Assembly (NCBI GenBank): GCA_003159055.1
Contig: PMLH01000530.1
Coordinates: 6,368-14,603, forward strand
Length of the DNA: 8,236 nucleotides
Origin: Myxococcales bacterium
Lineage (GTDB): Bacteria; Myxococcota; Polyangia; Fen-1088
Reading direction: 5' to 3'
The translations under genes were made by a program, and so were the position numbers. How positions within the stretch are numbered: the stretch's first letter is position 1; each line of letters begins with the position of its first letter. Below, in pieces: positions 1 through 6,513 of this stretch. Under the pieces are notes generated by a model. That model ran no database searches. It was not told where the DNA came from and saw only the letters and a list, made by a program, of their open reading frames with translations.

Positions 1-2
1 CC

Positions 3-1550
3 AAACGGCGACGCGGAGACTTTTACCACGGGCTGCTAGACCACTCTGGTTGGCCACGCTCCGACTGGATCGCGCTTGTTCTTCTGCTCGCCTGGGTCGC
101 CATCTGCTACGCGCAAACGCTCGGCTTCGGTTTCGTGAACTGGGATGACTTCGACCTGGTTCTGCACAATCCGCTTGTGCTCGACCCGTCGAGCGTGCCT
201 CTCTTGCACCGTCTGACTACGCCGGAGGCGGGCTATCCGATCCCCGTCACGCTAGCGAGCTACCGGGTCGAATACCTGTTGGCTGGCTTCGACCATCCCT
301 GGCTGCAACATGCCGTCAATGTCGCCGTTCATCTGGCCAGCATCGCGCTGCTGTTCAGGATTGCACGCGCCGTCGGCCTTGGAACCGCCGCGGCCGCCCT
401 CGCCTGTGCGGTGTTCGGGTTGCACCCGGCGGCGGCTGAACCCGTTTCGTGGCTGACGGGCCGCAAGGACGTGCTCGCGCTTTTCTTTGCCCTCGTCACC
501 ATCACGCTGGCTCTGCCGAGGAACACCCCGGCGTCACGCGGCCGACGTGTGGCCCGGGGGACGACGTTTCTGCTCGCCATCTTTTCCAAGCCCGTCGCAG
601 TGGCGCTCGTCCCGATGCTCATCCTGATCGCCGCCGCACGAACCGATCGCGGCCTGTCCTGGTCTCGGCGAATCGCGAGGGCCGCCTTCACGAACCTGCC
701 CGAAATTGCCCTCACGCTCGCGTTTGTTCCGGTCGCGTACGTGAGCCATTTGGCCTTCGGCGGGTTGCGCGAAGGCGAAGAGGTCGCTTCTTCGCTGCGG
801 ATGGCCTGGTACGGCGCTGGCGTGCACTTCGCCATCGCGACGGGGCTCGAACCGCCGTGTGTCCGCCATCTGCTGGCGACTGTGCCGCCGCCGTTTTCGC
901 TCCGCTTCGACCTTCTGCCCGCACTTGCCGCTGGCGCCGCCCTGGGCCTCACCCGTCTGCGAAGTCCTGCCCTGCGAACCTTGTCGCTCGCCGCGGCCGC
1001 TGGGGCGTTGTTCGCCTATCTGCCTTCGTCTGGCATCATTCCAATGCGGCGATTCATCGCCGACTCGTATGTGTATCCCGCCCTACCCGGAATCGGCATT
1101 GCGGTCGGTGCGGTTTTCGAAAGCCTGCTGGCCTCGATGGCCGGTCGACTCGCGCTCGTGCGTCGCGCGCTGGTCCCGGCGGTTGCCATCGGACTGGGGC
1201 TGCTGGCAATTGCATCGTCGTGGCGATTCCGTACCACGAGCGATTTGTGGGCGGATGCGATGGAGCACTATCCCGATTTGTGGCAGCCGTGCCGCAACTG
1301 GGCCGTGGCGATGCAGGAGATCGGCGGCCCGGCGCGAACGCTGGAGGCCACCGACCGCTGCATCGCCCGCTTCGGCGTGGCCAACTTCGAGAAGAACCGC
1401 GCGGTCGCGCTCTTCGAGCTTGGCCGAAAGGAAGAAGCGGCCGATTGGATGCGACGATCGCTCGCCCGCGATCCCAGCGAAAGGAATGCTCCCCAGGGGC
1501 TGCTCGAGCTGGTTGGTGCGCGCCCGCCGGACAAGAGAATGCGGTACTGA
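3..1550 (+). CDS. TMTC/O-mannosyltransferase-like membrane protein with short TPR tail (5' end outside window)
   Basis: This is a polytopic inner-membrane protein resembling bacterial GT-C glycosyltransferases of the TMTC / protein O-mannosyltransferase-like group, which use polyprenyl-linked sugars. The frame is open to the left edge with 515 residues visible. A GTG at 135 could be taken as the start, but the 44 codons before it encode a membrane helix (IALVLLLAWVAICYA) and then GFGFV, which leads directly into the conserved NWDD motif (visible residues 46-49, the usual acidic pair of the first outer loop). The real start is therefore upstream. Other family signatures are TGRKDVLA at about 152-159 and FSKPVAV at about 194-200. 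Many hydrophobic helices follow, and a soluble tail from about residue 425 holds roughly one or two TPR-like helical pairs (FEKNRAVALFELGRKEEAA). Relatives I know usually carry more TPRs, so this tail looks short. Acceptor and sugar cannot be told from the sequence. The family call is fairly firm; the enzymatic activity is inferred. Confidence 0.8.
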   Translation, partial: KRRRGDFYHGLLDHSGWPRSDWIALVLLLAWVAICYAQTLGFGFVNWDDFDLVLHNPLVLDPSSVPLLHRLTTPEAGYPIPVTLASYRVEYLLAGFDHPWLQHAVNVAVHLASIALLFRIARAVGLGTAAAALACAVFGLHPAAAEPVSWLTGRKDVLALFFALVTITLALPRNTPASRGRRVARGTTFLLAIFSKPVAVALVPMLILIAAARTDRGLSWSRRIARAAFTNLPEIALTLAFVPVAYVSHLAFGGLREGEEVASSLRMAWYGAGVHFAIATGLEPPCVRHLLATVPPPFSLRFDLLPALAAGAALGLTRLRSPALRTLSLAAAAGALFAYLPSSGIIPMRRFIADSYVYPALPGIGIAVGAVFESLLASMAGRLALVRRALVPAVAIGLGLLAIASSWRFRTTSDLWADAMEHYPDLWQPCRNWAVAMQEIGGPARTLEATDRCIARFGVANFEKNRAVALFELGRKEEAADWMRRSLARDPSERNAPQGLLELVGARPPDKRMRY

Positions 1551-1556
1551 ATTGCG

Positions 1557-4115
1557 CTACGGGCAGGCCAGCACTTCGACACTCTCGCTACCGGGCGGGC
1601 CGAAGCGCTTCTGGACGCTCAGTTTCCCCTTGAATGGGGGCTTCTCGATCAAGGACCGCACGCCTTGGAGGATCGGTTCTGGATCGGCGCCACGAACCGC
1701 GACATCTGGCCCGCCTTCGTATTGCTCTTCCAGCTCGACACGTGTGCGTCCGCCAAACTTGTGGGCCAGATCCCGCAGGCTCGCCACCAGCTCGCCCATC
1801 GCAGCGTCGGCGATTTGCCCCGCCTTTCCACCGCAGAGTTGCAGGACAACGCTTCGGTCGCCGAACAGCGGCTCGTGTGGCCGGGTAGATTCCCAAGCTT
1901 CCACGCCGACCGCGTCCTCTGCCGGCCGCTGAAACCAGCCTTGCGGAATGGTCAGAAAGATGGTGCCTCGGTCAGCCGTGCCGATCACCAGCCGCCCGTC
2001 TGGGGTCTCGGCCAGAGTGACGACCTGGGTGTCGGCCAACATGGGAACGAACGGGTGCACGGCGTCCGCGTGGTTGTCGTCGCGGAGGACCCACAATCCA
2101 CGGCCGCCGAGCCACAGCCGTTTGGTTCCGTCGCGCATGAAGAGTCCGACCTCGTCGTCCAAACCTTCGGGTCGCTTCACGTCGCAGTTGCCAAACTTGA
2201 CGTTGAAGGAGCAAAGACCGTGGTTGGTGGCGAGCAGCAGGCTGTCCTTGGCGCTTCCCCAGATCGTCAAGTCGCGCAGAAGCAAACGACGCCCGTCGAC
2301 CTTGACCGGAATATCGTCAATCAAGGGAACCCCGCCCGCTTCGTTGCTGTCGAGCCTGACCAGCGACCAGCTCGCCGAGCCACGTGGCAGGCCATGGAAC
2401 GGAGACCTGCTGGCGTGTGCGAAGTGCAGCGGTTCGCCGATCGCCGACCTCAAGGTGGAGCTCGCACGCCCGCCCGTCGAATCGATCTGCCCTGACGATT
2501 GGTGTCCGCCCGCCGCCTCGGGCGCAAGCCGCATGACCATTCGCCAGTGTCCGCCATTGAAGTTCCACAATCCCTGATCGTCCACGTTCCAAAGCTGCCT
2601 GTCCGGGGTCACGAAGGTGTCATCGGGCTCGATGGGCAGGTCTTCGCGCCCGAGCACCGTTAGCACAGCGCCATCCCAGCGTGCCGTCAGAAAGACGTCT
2701 CGCAGACCGTGCATGTGCCCGATGTAGTGGCGCGGTGGTCCGGCCTTGGTGATGACGTAGCTGACCTGGCCCTCGATGGGCATCGTGGTGGCGGCCACCC
2801 ACGAGCGATCTTTCTCACCCGCCCTTGCAGGTCCCAGCAGCTCGGCGGGCGGCATGATCGGATCGGGCAACGGGTGCCAACCGCCGTCGGCGTAGAAAAT
2901 CGGGCCACCGTCGCCGTAGAACGCCATGCCGTTCGCCAAGCGTACGATTTCCGACGGTCGCAGCACCGGGTTCTGCCCGTCGAGAACGTGCCTGCGGGCA
3001 AACTCGGCGGTCACCTCCATGATTCCGCCCCGAACCAGACTGAGAAGGATTCCGCGCTTCGAAAGATGCGCCCGCCCTCGCGCCAGAAATGCGTCTGCTT
3101 CTCGTCCGCCTACGGTCATGCTGTCGAGCGCCTTCCAGCTGGACAAGGTTTGGTTGCTGATGGCGACGTTGTCAGGCGACACGACCAAGACCCGCTCTGG
3201 GGCTTGATCTTCCACGATGTGGGTAATCGGCGTCGTGGGCTCCTGCGCGGAACGGGGCTTCGCGGTCGCAGCATAAAGCAGCGCGGGTTTCGCGTCTGGC
3301 GACAGTCGCACCGCAAAGCTCGCCATGCCGCCGGCCCGGTCGGTTCCGCCGAAGGTCCAGATCTGTCCGTCCGCAAGCTCCACGAATCCGCGCACGCCCG
3401 ACCAGCCCGACCTGAACGCGTGGTCTTTGCGCGCGCCGGTGATCAGATCAATCGACCACACCTTGTCCCCGCTCGCGATCCACAGGCGGTCTTTGCTGTC
3501 GAGGAACAACACCGGCCGGATCCCGACATCGTAGGTCCGCCCCTGCCCCTCGTCGATGACCAGCAGCTTGCTATCAGGCCGGCGCTCGAGCTGATAGGCA
3601 ACCACGAAAGCGCCATCTTTCGAGCGCACGCCGATCCAGCGCGGAATCCCGGGAACTTGCCCAACGCGGTCGATGGCCAGGTCATTTCCGGACACGCGCA
3701 CGATGGCGCCGTTGGAAATGCCTGCCAACACCTGGGTCTGGTCGCCCGGTCCAAGGCAGGTAGCTCGGCGGCGCAGCACACGCTGTTTCCGCTCGGCAAA
3801 GGTTTCCACGTCCAAGGTCACCAGATTCCCCGACGTGGTCAGCCCGAGCAGCTGACCGCCCATCAGCCGACTGTCGGCGATGGCGTTGCGGTCGAAGTGG
3901 TACTCGATGCCTAGCTTGGGCGGCGCGGGCTTCTTCTTGATGTGAAACACGGCGTGGGTCGGCTGGTGCGCCTCGTCCGTGTCGTCGTCCGCTTCCGCGG
4001 TGTGGTGCCAGTAGTATGCCGCCCCGCCCAGGGCCGCGGCGCCCGCCAGCGCGTAGACCAACCAGCGCTTGCGGAATCCCCTAGGCTTGGGTTGGTCTTT
4101 GGGTACGTCGCTCAT
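1557..4115 (-). CDS. Single-pass membrane protein with propeller-like body and unassigned C-terminal domain
   Basis: The protein has 852 residues. I chose the ATG at 4115 because GGAG lies 10 bases upstream and the sequence then reads as a basic cytoplasmic N-terminus (residues 6-17), one membrane helix (about 18-36) and an acidic linker (41-48). The same frame is open for 70 more codons upstream, but that stretch overlaps the lipoprotein gene and looks non-coding. Positive charges before the helix predict a periplasmic or outward-facing body. The body (about 68-730) is rich in short beta-strand units of propeller type, for example LLGLTTSGNLVTLDV (89-103), RLWLGGRGLWVLRDD (666-680) and GRLVIGTADRG (707-717). 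These recall the periplasmic ligand-sensing propellers of hybrid two-component regulators, but no kinase or other signalling domain follows. The end (about 751-852) is a separate alpha/beta domain I do not recognise. The gene lies 121 bases downstream of the Gly-rich lipoprotein on the same strand. Function unknown; a sensory or scaffold role in the envelope is a guess. Confidence 0.85.
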   Translation of the reverse strand: MSDVPKDQPKPRGFRKRWLVYALAGAAALGGAAYYWHHTAEADDDTDEAHQPTHAVFHIKKKPAPPKLGIEYHFDRNAIADSRLMGGQLLGLTTSGNLVTLDVETFAERKQRVLRRRATCLGPGDQTQVLAGISNGAIVRVSGNDLAIDRVGQVPGIPRWIGVRSKDGAFVVAYQLERRPDSKLLVIDEGQGRTYDVGIRPVLFLDSKDRLWIASGDKVWSIDLITGARKDHAFRSGWSGVRGFVELADGQIWTFGGTDRAGGMASFAVRLSPDAKPALLYAATAKPRSAQEPTTPITHIVEDQAPERVLVVSPDNVAISNQTLSSWKALDSMTVGGREADAFLARGRAHLSKRGILLSLVRGGIMEVTAEFARRHVLDGQNPVLRPSEIVRLANGMAFYGDGGPIFYADGGWHPLPDPIMPPAELLGPARAGEKDRSWVAATTMPIEGQVSYVITKAGPPRHYIGHMHGLRDVFLTARWDGAVLTVLGREDLPIEPDDTFVTPDRQLWNVDDQGLWNFNGGHWRMVMRLAPEAAGGHQSSGQIDSTGGRASSTLRSAIGEPLHFAHASRSPFHGLPRGSASWSLVRLDSNEAGGVPLIDDIPVKVDGRRLLLRDLTIWGSAKDSLLLATNHGLCSFNVKFGNCDVKRPEGLDDEVGLFMRDGTKRLWLGGRGLWVLRDDNHADAVHPFVPMLADTQVVTLAETPDGRLVIGTADRGTIFLTIPQGWFQRPAEDAVGVEAWESTRPHEPLFGDRSVVLQLCGGKAGQIADAAMGELVASLRDLAHKFGGRTRVELEEQYEGGPDVAVRGADPEPILQGVRSLIEKPPFKGKLSVQKRFGPPGSESVEVLACP

Positions 4116-4236
4116 GCGAAGGTAGCTCCAGAATACACGAGGAGCAGCCCGCCCGCCTGATCGAAAGGACGCATCGCACCATTCGACGGCGAATTCAAAA
4201 CATCCACCGGCCGCCCGGCAGCCCGCATGGCGAGGG
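4116..4236. other. 121-base spacer between lipoprotein and propeller genes
   Basis: This is the gap between two codirectional minus-strand genes. It contains a small perfect hairpin, ATTCG-ACGG-CGAAT, at 4181-4194, which is not followed by a T-run on either strand. A GC-rich patch with weak self-complementarity (about 4200-4225) is followed by only four Ts on the minus strand. I see no convincing terminator or promoter, so co-transcription of the two genes is possible but not shown. Confidence 0.4.
4122..4128 (-). promoter_or_regulatory. Ribosome binding site deciding the start of the propeller protein
   Basis: The minus strand reads CTGGAG about 10 bases before the ATG at 4115. This supports that ATG over the longer in-frame start at 4325, which would sit inside the preceding lipoprotein gene. 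Confidence 0.5.
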
Positions 4237-5568
4237 CTACGGCACGAATTTGATGTTGGTGAAGGTCGCGTCGACCGTGCAGTCGCTACTGCTGCTGCCG
4301 CGGGTGAACTGCCACTGCAACCCAACGATTTGCCCAGCTGCGGACGTCGACCAATTGGTCAAGCTGGCCAGCGTGGCGGACACCGTCCTCCCTGGAGCGG
4401 CGACTGCGGTGGAGAGAGAGACGACCTGCTTCATCACCGGGAAGGTGAAGCAGCCCGAGCCGGCATCGGTCAGAAGGCAGCCGCCGGGCGGGCTCTGGTC
4501 GGTAGGACGTTGGTCGAAGGTCTGGAGCTGCAGCTCGACCGCGCAGTTCGGCGCGCTGCCGTAGACGTCGAACTGGACCTTGGTAAAGGACGCCACCGTT
4601 GTGCACGACAAGAACGTGAGGCCCCCGCCGCCATAGCCGATCGATGGAACCTTGCCGGTCAGATGCAGGCCCTTGGGCGTGCCTTCCACTTGCGCGGTGT
4701 TCATGGTCGCGCCGCTGCCGGCGTACTGGTAGATGTTTCCGGTCAGAGTCCCCGATCCCCACCTTGAGGTGGTGGCATCCCAGTCGCTGAAGTCCGTGAC
4801 TACACCGCTCGCCGGCACGATTGCATTCGCGCAACTGTACCCGGTCGCACCGCCGGCCTCCGTCGCGCCACCGCTGCCGGTCGCGCCGCCGGTGACGGTC
4901 GCGCCGCCGGTGCCCGCGGTTGTGCCGCCAGTCCCGACCGCACCGCCCGTACTCACCAAGCCCCCGCTCCCGGCCACGCCGCCCGTACCGATCGGCGCAT
5001 CAGGGGTCGCGCCACCCTTGCCGGGCGAAGCGTCCATATTCCTACCACCGGTGCCCGGATGCGCCGCACCGTCTTGACCCACGCTGCCGCCGGTGCCGAC
5101 TGCCCCGCCGCTGCCCAAAACGATGTCCGGGATTGCGCTGCCATCGGTGCCAGCGACGCCACGGGCATCCGTCGGGATCGTGCTGCCGCCCGCGCCGGTC
5201 TTGCCGCCAACGCCGACTGCGCCACCTGCGCCGGTTGCGCCACCGCCGCCCGCGCTGGTCTTGCCGCCGACGCCGACTGCGCCGCCTGCGTCGGTTGCGC
5301 CATCGCCGCCCGCGCCCCCGGTGCCCAGACTGCCACCCGTGTCCCTGATCCCACCGTCGCCGTCGCCGCCGTTGTTGCCGACGCCTCCCCCGCTACTCAA
5401 ACCGTTGCGGTATTGCACCACCTCAGGCGGCGGGGTCAGATCCACGCACGCGAACCCGAGGGTGAGCCCCGCGAGCAGCACCATCGCCCGGCGCACGGCC
5501 CCACTTCCGCGACCAGACTGCACGCTTTCAATCTTGCGGCTACGAGCTGAATCGCTTGAATCTGACAT
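4237..5568 (-). CDS. Gly-rich stalk lipoprotein with C-terminal carbohydrate-binding-like beta domain
   Basis: The protein has 443 residues from the second of two adjacent ATGs: GGAG lies 6 bases before the ATG at 5568 but only 3 before the ATG at 5571. An alternative GTG start at 5496, with GGAAG upstream, would give a compact 17-residue signal sequence. Basic RR (26-27), a hydrophobic run (28-40) and C41 look like a lipoprotein signal, although Gly occupies the usual Leu position of the lipobox. Residues 58-243 are low-complexity Gly/Ala/Thr sequence with GGAT/GGAVGTGG-type units, probably an extended stalk. Residues 244-443 form a beta-rich domain with six cysteines (246, 322, 342, 364, 373, 430), consistent with disulfides and an extracytoplasmic location. 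It opens with VVTDFSDWDA and later has GLHLTGKV and VQFDVYG, resembling the jelly-roll, CBM-like domains of many myxobacterial secreted proteins. Ligand unknown. The neighbouring gene encodes the membrane propeller protein. Confidence 0.85.
   Translation of the reverse strand: MSDSSDSARSRKIESVQSGRGSGAVRRAMVLLAGLTLGFACVDLTPPPEVVQYRNGLSSGGGVGNNGGDGDGGIRDTGGSLGTGGAGGDGATDAGGAVGVGGKTSAGGGGATGAGGAVGVGGKTGAGGSTIPTDARGVAGTDGSAIPDIVLGSGGAVGTGGSVGQDGAAHPGTGGRNMDASPGKGGATPDAPIGTGGVAGSGGLVSTGGAVGTGGTTAGTGGATVTGGATGSGGATEAGGATGYSCANAIVPASGVVTDFSDWDATTSRWGSGTLTGNIYQYAGSGATMNTAQVEGTPKGLHLTGKVPSIGYGGGGLTFLSCTTVASFTKVQFDVYGSAPNCAVELQLQTFDQRPTDQSPPGGCLLTDAGSGCFTFPVMKQVVSLSTAVAAPGRTVSATLASLTNWSTSAAGQIVGLQWQFTRGSSSSDCTVDATFTNIKFVP
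5191..5310 (-). repeat. Two-copy 60-bp tandem repeat inside the Gly-rich stalk
   Basis: Bases 5191-5250 and 5251-5310 align end to end with 5 differences in 60. Each unit encodes 20 residues (87-106 and 107-126 of the lipoprotein), sharing the core AGGAVGVGGKT. The unit length is a multiple of three, so the reading frame is kept. This indicates a fairly recent in-frame duplication, and the stalk probably changes length by slippage or unequal recombination. Confidence 0.85.
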
Positions 5569-5738
5569 CATCGACTCCAGTTGCGACAGAGACGAAGACT
5601 TGCCAAGAGCGAACGAACTCCTGACTGAGTCTTATTATGATGCCACAATAATGACGGTTCCCTACCTGGGACTGTGGGTTATTTTGTGATGCCCGCCCGA
5701 TGCGACAGTGACCGCGACCACAAGTCACCCATTGCCCT
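5569..5738. promoter_or_regulatory. AT-rich upstream region of the lipoprotein gene, possible promoter or operator
   Basis: This stretch is visibly richer in A and T than its surroundings, especially 5630-5690. It has an AT dyad, TTATT at 5632-5636 with AATAA at 5647-5651. A further dyad, GTGAC/GTCAC, lies at 5708-5712 and 5724-5728. The minus strand offers CATAAT as a possible -10 element, but no acceptable -35 lies at the right distance and no sigma-54 consensus is present. Its position before the lipoprotein gene makes it the likely promoter region; exact elements cannot be assigned. Confidence 0.3.
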
Positions 5739-5866
5739 ACATGGCTACCATGTCCGTCCGTCGAGAACTCTGTTGACTGTGACGCCTGAACAGAGTCGCA
5801 CGTCTTGTAGGCCCCGGACGTGCGCGGCAAGTGGGACGTCGTGCCCGACGGCGACAAACCCGTCGC
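5739..5866. other. Series of perfect inverted repeats, several abutting; possible structured RNA or operator cluster
   Basis: Five perfect inverted repeats lie in 128 bases: ACATGG/CCATGT (5739-5753, 3-base loop); ACTCTGTT/AACAGAGT (5767-5796, 14-base loop); CGCACGTC/GACGTGCG (5797-5824, 12-base loop); CGTCG/CGACG (5837-5850, 4-base loop); GCGAC/GTCGC (5851-5866, 6-base loop). The second and third abut directly, as do the fourth and fifth. An alternative sixth pairing, CGACGG/CCGTCG, spans 5846-5865. No convincing ORF covers the region on either strand. It lies between the VOC gene terminator and the lipoprotein gene, so it could be a structured leader of the lipoprotein mRNA, a small RNA on either strand, or a set of protein-binding dyads. 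The strand is not resolved: the third stem gains one G-U pair on the plus strand only, which is weak evidence. Confidence 0.4.
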
Positions 5867-5910
5867 AAAAAAGTAGCGGCCTTGGGGGCGGGGTTGGCCG
5901 GCGGCGCTAG
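5867..5910 (-). terminator. Candidate intrinsic terminator of the VOC gene
   Basis: On the minus strand, TAGC, a 6-base bulge and GGCC pair across a C-rich loop with GGCC-GCTA, followed by one base or so and then six Ts (plus-strand A-run at 5867-5872). It begins about 37 bases after the VOC stop codon, in the right orientation. The bulge in the 5' arm makes the stem imperfect, so the call is moderate. Confidence 0.4.
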
Positions 5911-5946
5911 GGCGACAGGGCTGCCCTGGGCCACGGACACCGGTGG

Positions 5947-6426
5947 CTAGGGACGCTTGAAATTGGCCATGAACTCGTCCATGGCGCGCTTCATCTCCGG
6001 CACCGAGAGGTTCTTCTTTCGGGTCGCGATAGCCCACACGTGTCCAAATGGGTCGGTCACCATGCCCCAGCGGTCACCCCAGAACGCGTCTTCGAGCGGC
6101 ATTCGCACGCTGGCGCCAGCGCCCACGGCGCGGTTGAAGAGGGCGTCGCAGTCCTCGCAGTAGATCATTAGGCTCACCGGCGTGCCCCCCAGAGTCTGAG
6201 GCCCCTTCCCGCCCATCTCGGGCATCTCGTCCGTGATCATGACCACGGCGTCGCCGATCTTGATCTCCGCGTGCATGATGCGGCCGTCCGGCCCGGGCAT
6301 TCGATAAAGCTCGTTCGCACCGAGCGCTTGCTTGTACCAGTCGATCCCCTTGTTCGCGTCCTTGATGACAAGATTCGGCGTGACGCTGTGGAAGCCATCT
6401 GGAATCGCGTTCACTTTTTCGGCCAT
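5947..6426 (-). CDS. VOC-fold protein, PhnB/glyoxalase-bleomycin-resistance-like
   Basis: The protein has 159 residues, the usual length for the group, in the cytoplasm. A strong GGAGGA site a few bases before the ATG supports the start. It has two beta-alpha-beta-beta-beta halves of the vicinal oxygen chelate fold: about 13-66 (TPNLVIKDAN; then MPGPDGRIMHAEIKIGD) and about 82-136 (TPVSLMIYCED; then FWGDRWGMVTDPFGHVWAIAT). These strings are typical of the PhnB-like subfamily. Candidate metal or substrate residues are H13, H52, E54 and H129. Despite the name, PhnB-like proteins have no settled activity; substrates range from methylglyoxal adducts to antibiotics in different VOC families, and the sequence does not decide. 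It lies 87 bases after a flavin reductase-like gene on the same strand, with two dyads in between, so it may be separately regulated. Confidence 0.9.
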   Translation of the reverse strand: MAEKVNAIPDGFHSVTPNLVIKDANKGIDWYKQALGANELYRMPGPDGRIMHAEIKIGDAVVMITDEMPEMGGKGPQTLGGTPVSLMIYCEDCDALFNRAVGAGASVRMPLEDAFWGDRWGMVTDPFGHVWAIATRKKNLSVPEMKRAMDEFMANFKRP

Positions 6427-6437
6427 CGCTCCTCCAT

Positions 6438-6489
6438 CGAAAGGTCCGTGGTGCCACGGGTGGATGACGTACAGCCGCGAAAGGTTTCG
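6438..6489. promoter_or_regulatory. Paired dyads and 40-bp-spaced direct repeats before the VOC gene
   Basis: Two short dyads lie in the 87-base gap: CCGTGG-TG-CCACGG (6446-6459) and CGAAA-GG-TTTCG (6478-6489). The octamer CGAAAGGT occurs at 6438-6445 and again at 6478-6485, exactly 40 bases apart, about four helical turns. The arrangement suits binding by a dimeric regulator close to the VOC start codon. The elements are short and could be chance. Confidence 0.3.
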
Positions 6490-6513
6490 GGTGGAGTTGT
6501 GGACGACGGGCGG

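Noticed and set aside
449..1932. Plus-strand overlapping ORFs in other frames (449-1633 and 859-1932)
   Set aside because: Both are Arg/Pro/Ser-rich shadow translations of the TMTC-like gene. The true frame has conserved NWDD, TGRKDVLA and SKP motifs.
2709..3914. Long plus-strand ORF of 401 codons opposite the propeller gene
   Set aside because: It is a mirror of the minus-strand gene in GC-rich DNA. Its translation has no domain-like pattern, while the opposite strand has a clear membrane helix, propeller-like strands and a ribosome binding site.
4181..4194. Small hairpin ATTCG-ACGG-CGAAT as terminator of the lipoprotein gene
   Set aside because: The stem is only 5 bp and is not followed by a T-run in the minus-strand direction.
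4116..4325. N-terminal 70-residue extension of the propeller protein
   Set aside because: It would overlap the end of the lipoprotein gene, has no membrane or domain pattern, and the internal ATG at 4115 has GGAG at proper spacing followed by a typical anchor sequence.
4860..5340. Repetitive GC-rich tract that might suggest a CRISPR array or satellite
   Set aside because: The repeats are codon-phased Gly-rich coding sequence without unique spacers of constant length.
5093..5689. Pro-rich plus-strand ORF across the stalk
   Set aside because: It is the antisense of the Gly-codon-rich stalk; GGN read backwards gives Pro codons. The minus strand has a signal sequence and a folded C-terminal domain.
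5890..5935. Palindrome CAGGGCAGCCCTG just after the VOC gene as a terminator
   Set aside because: Its stem is short with a 3-base loop and no T-run follows; the hairpin at 5867-5910 with six Ts is a better candidate.
5540..6037. Minus-strand ORF of 165 codons and the plus-strand 78-codon ORF at 5674-5910 in the intergenic gap
   Set aside because: Neither has a good ribosome binding site or any recognisable motif. The longer one overlaps both flanking genes, and the gap's inverted repeats fit RNA or DNA structure better than coding.
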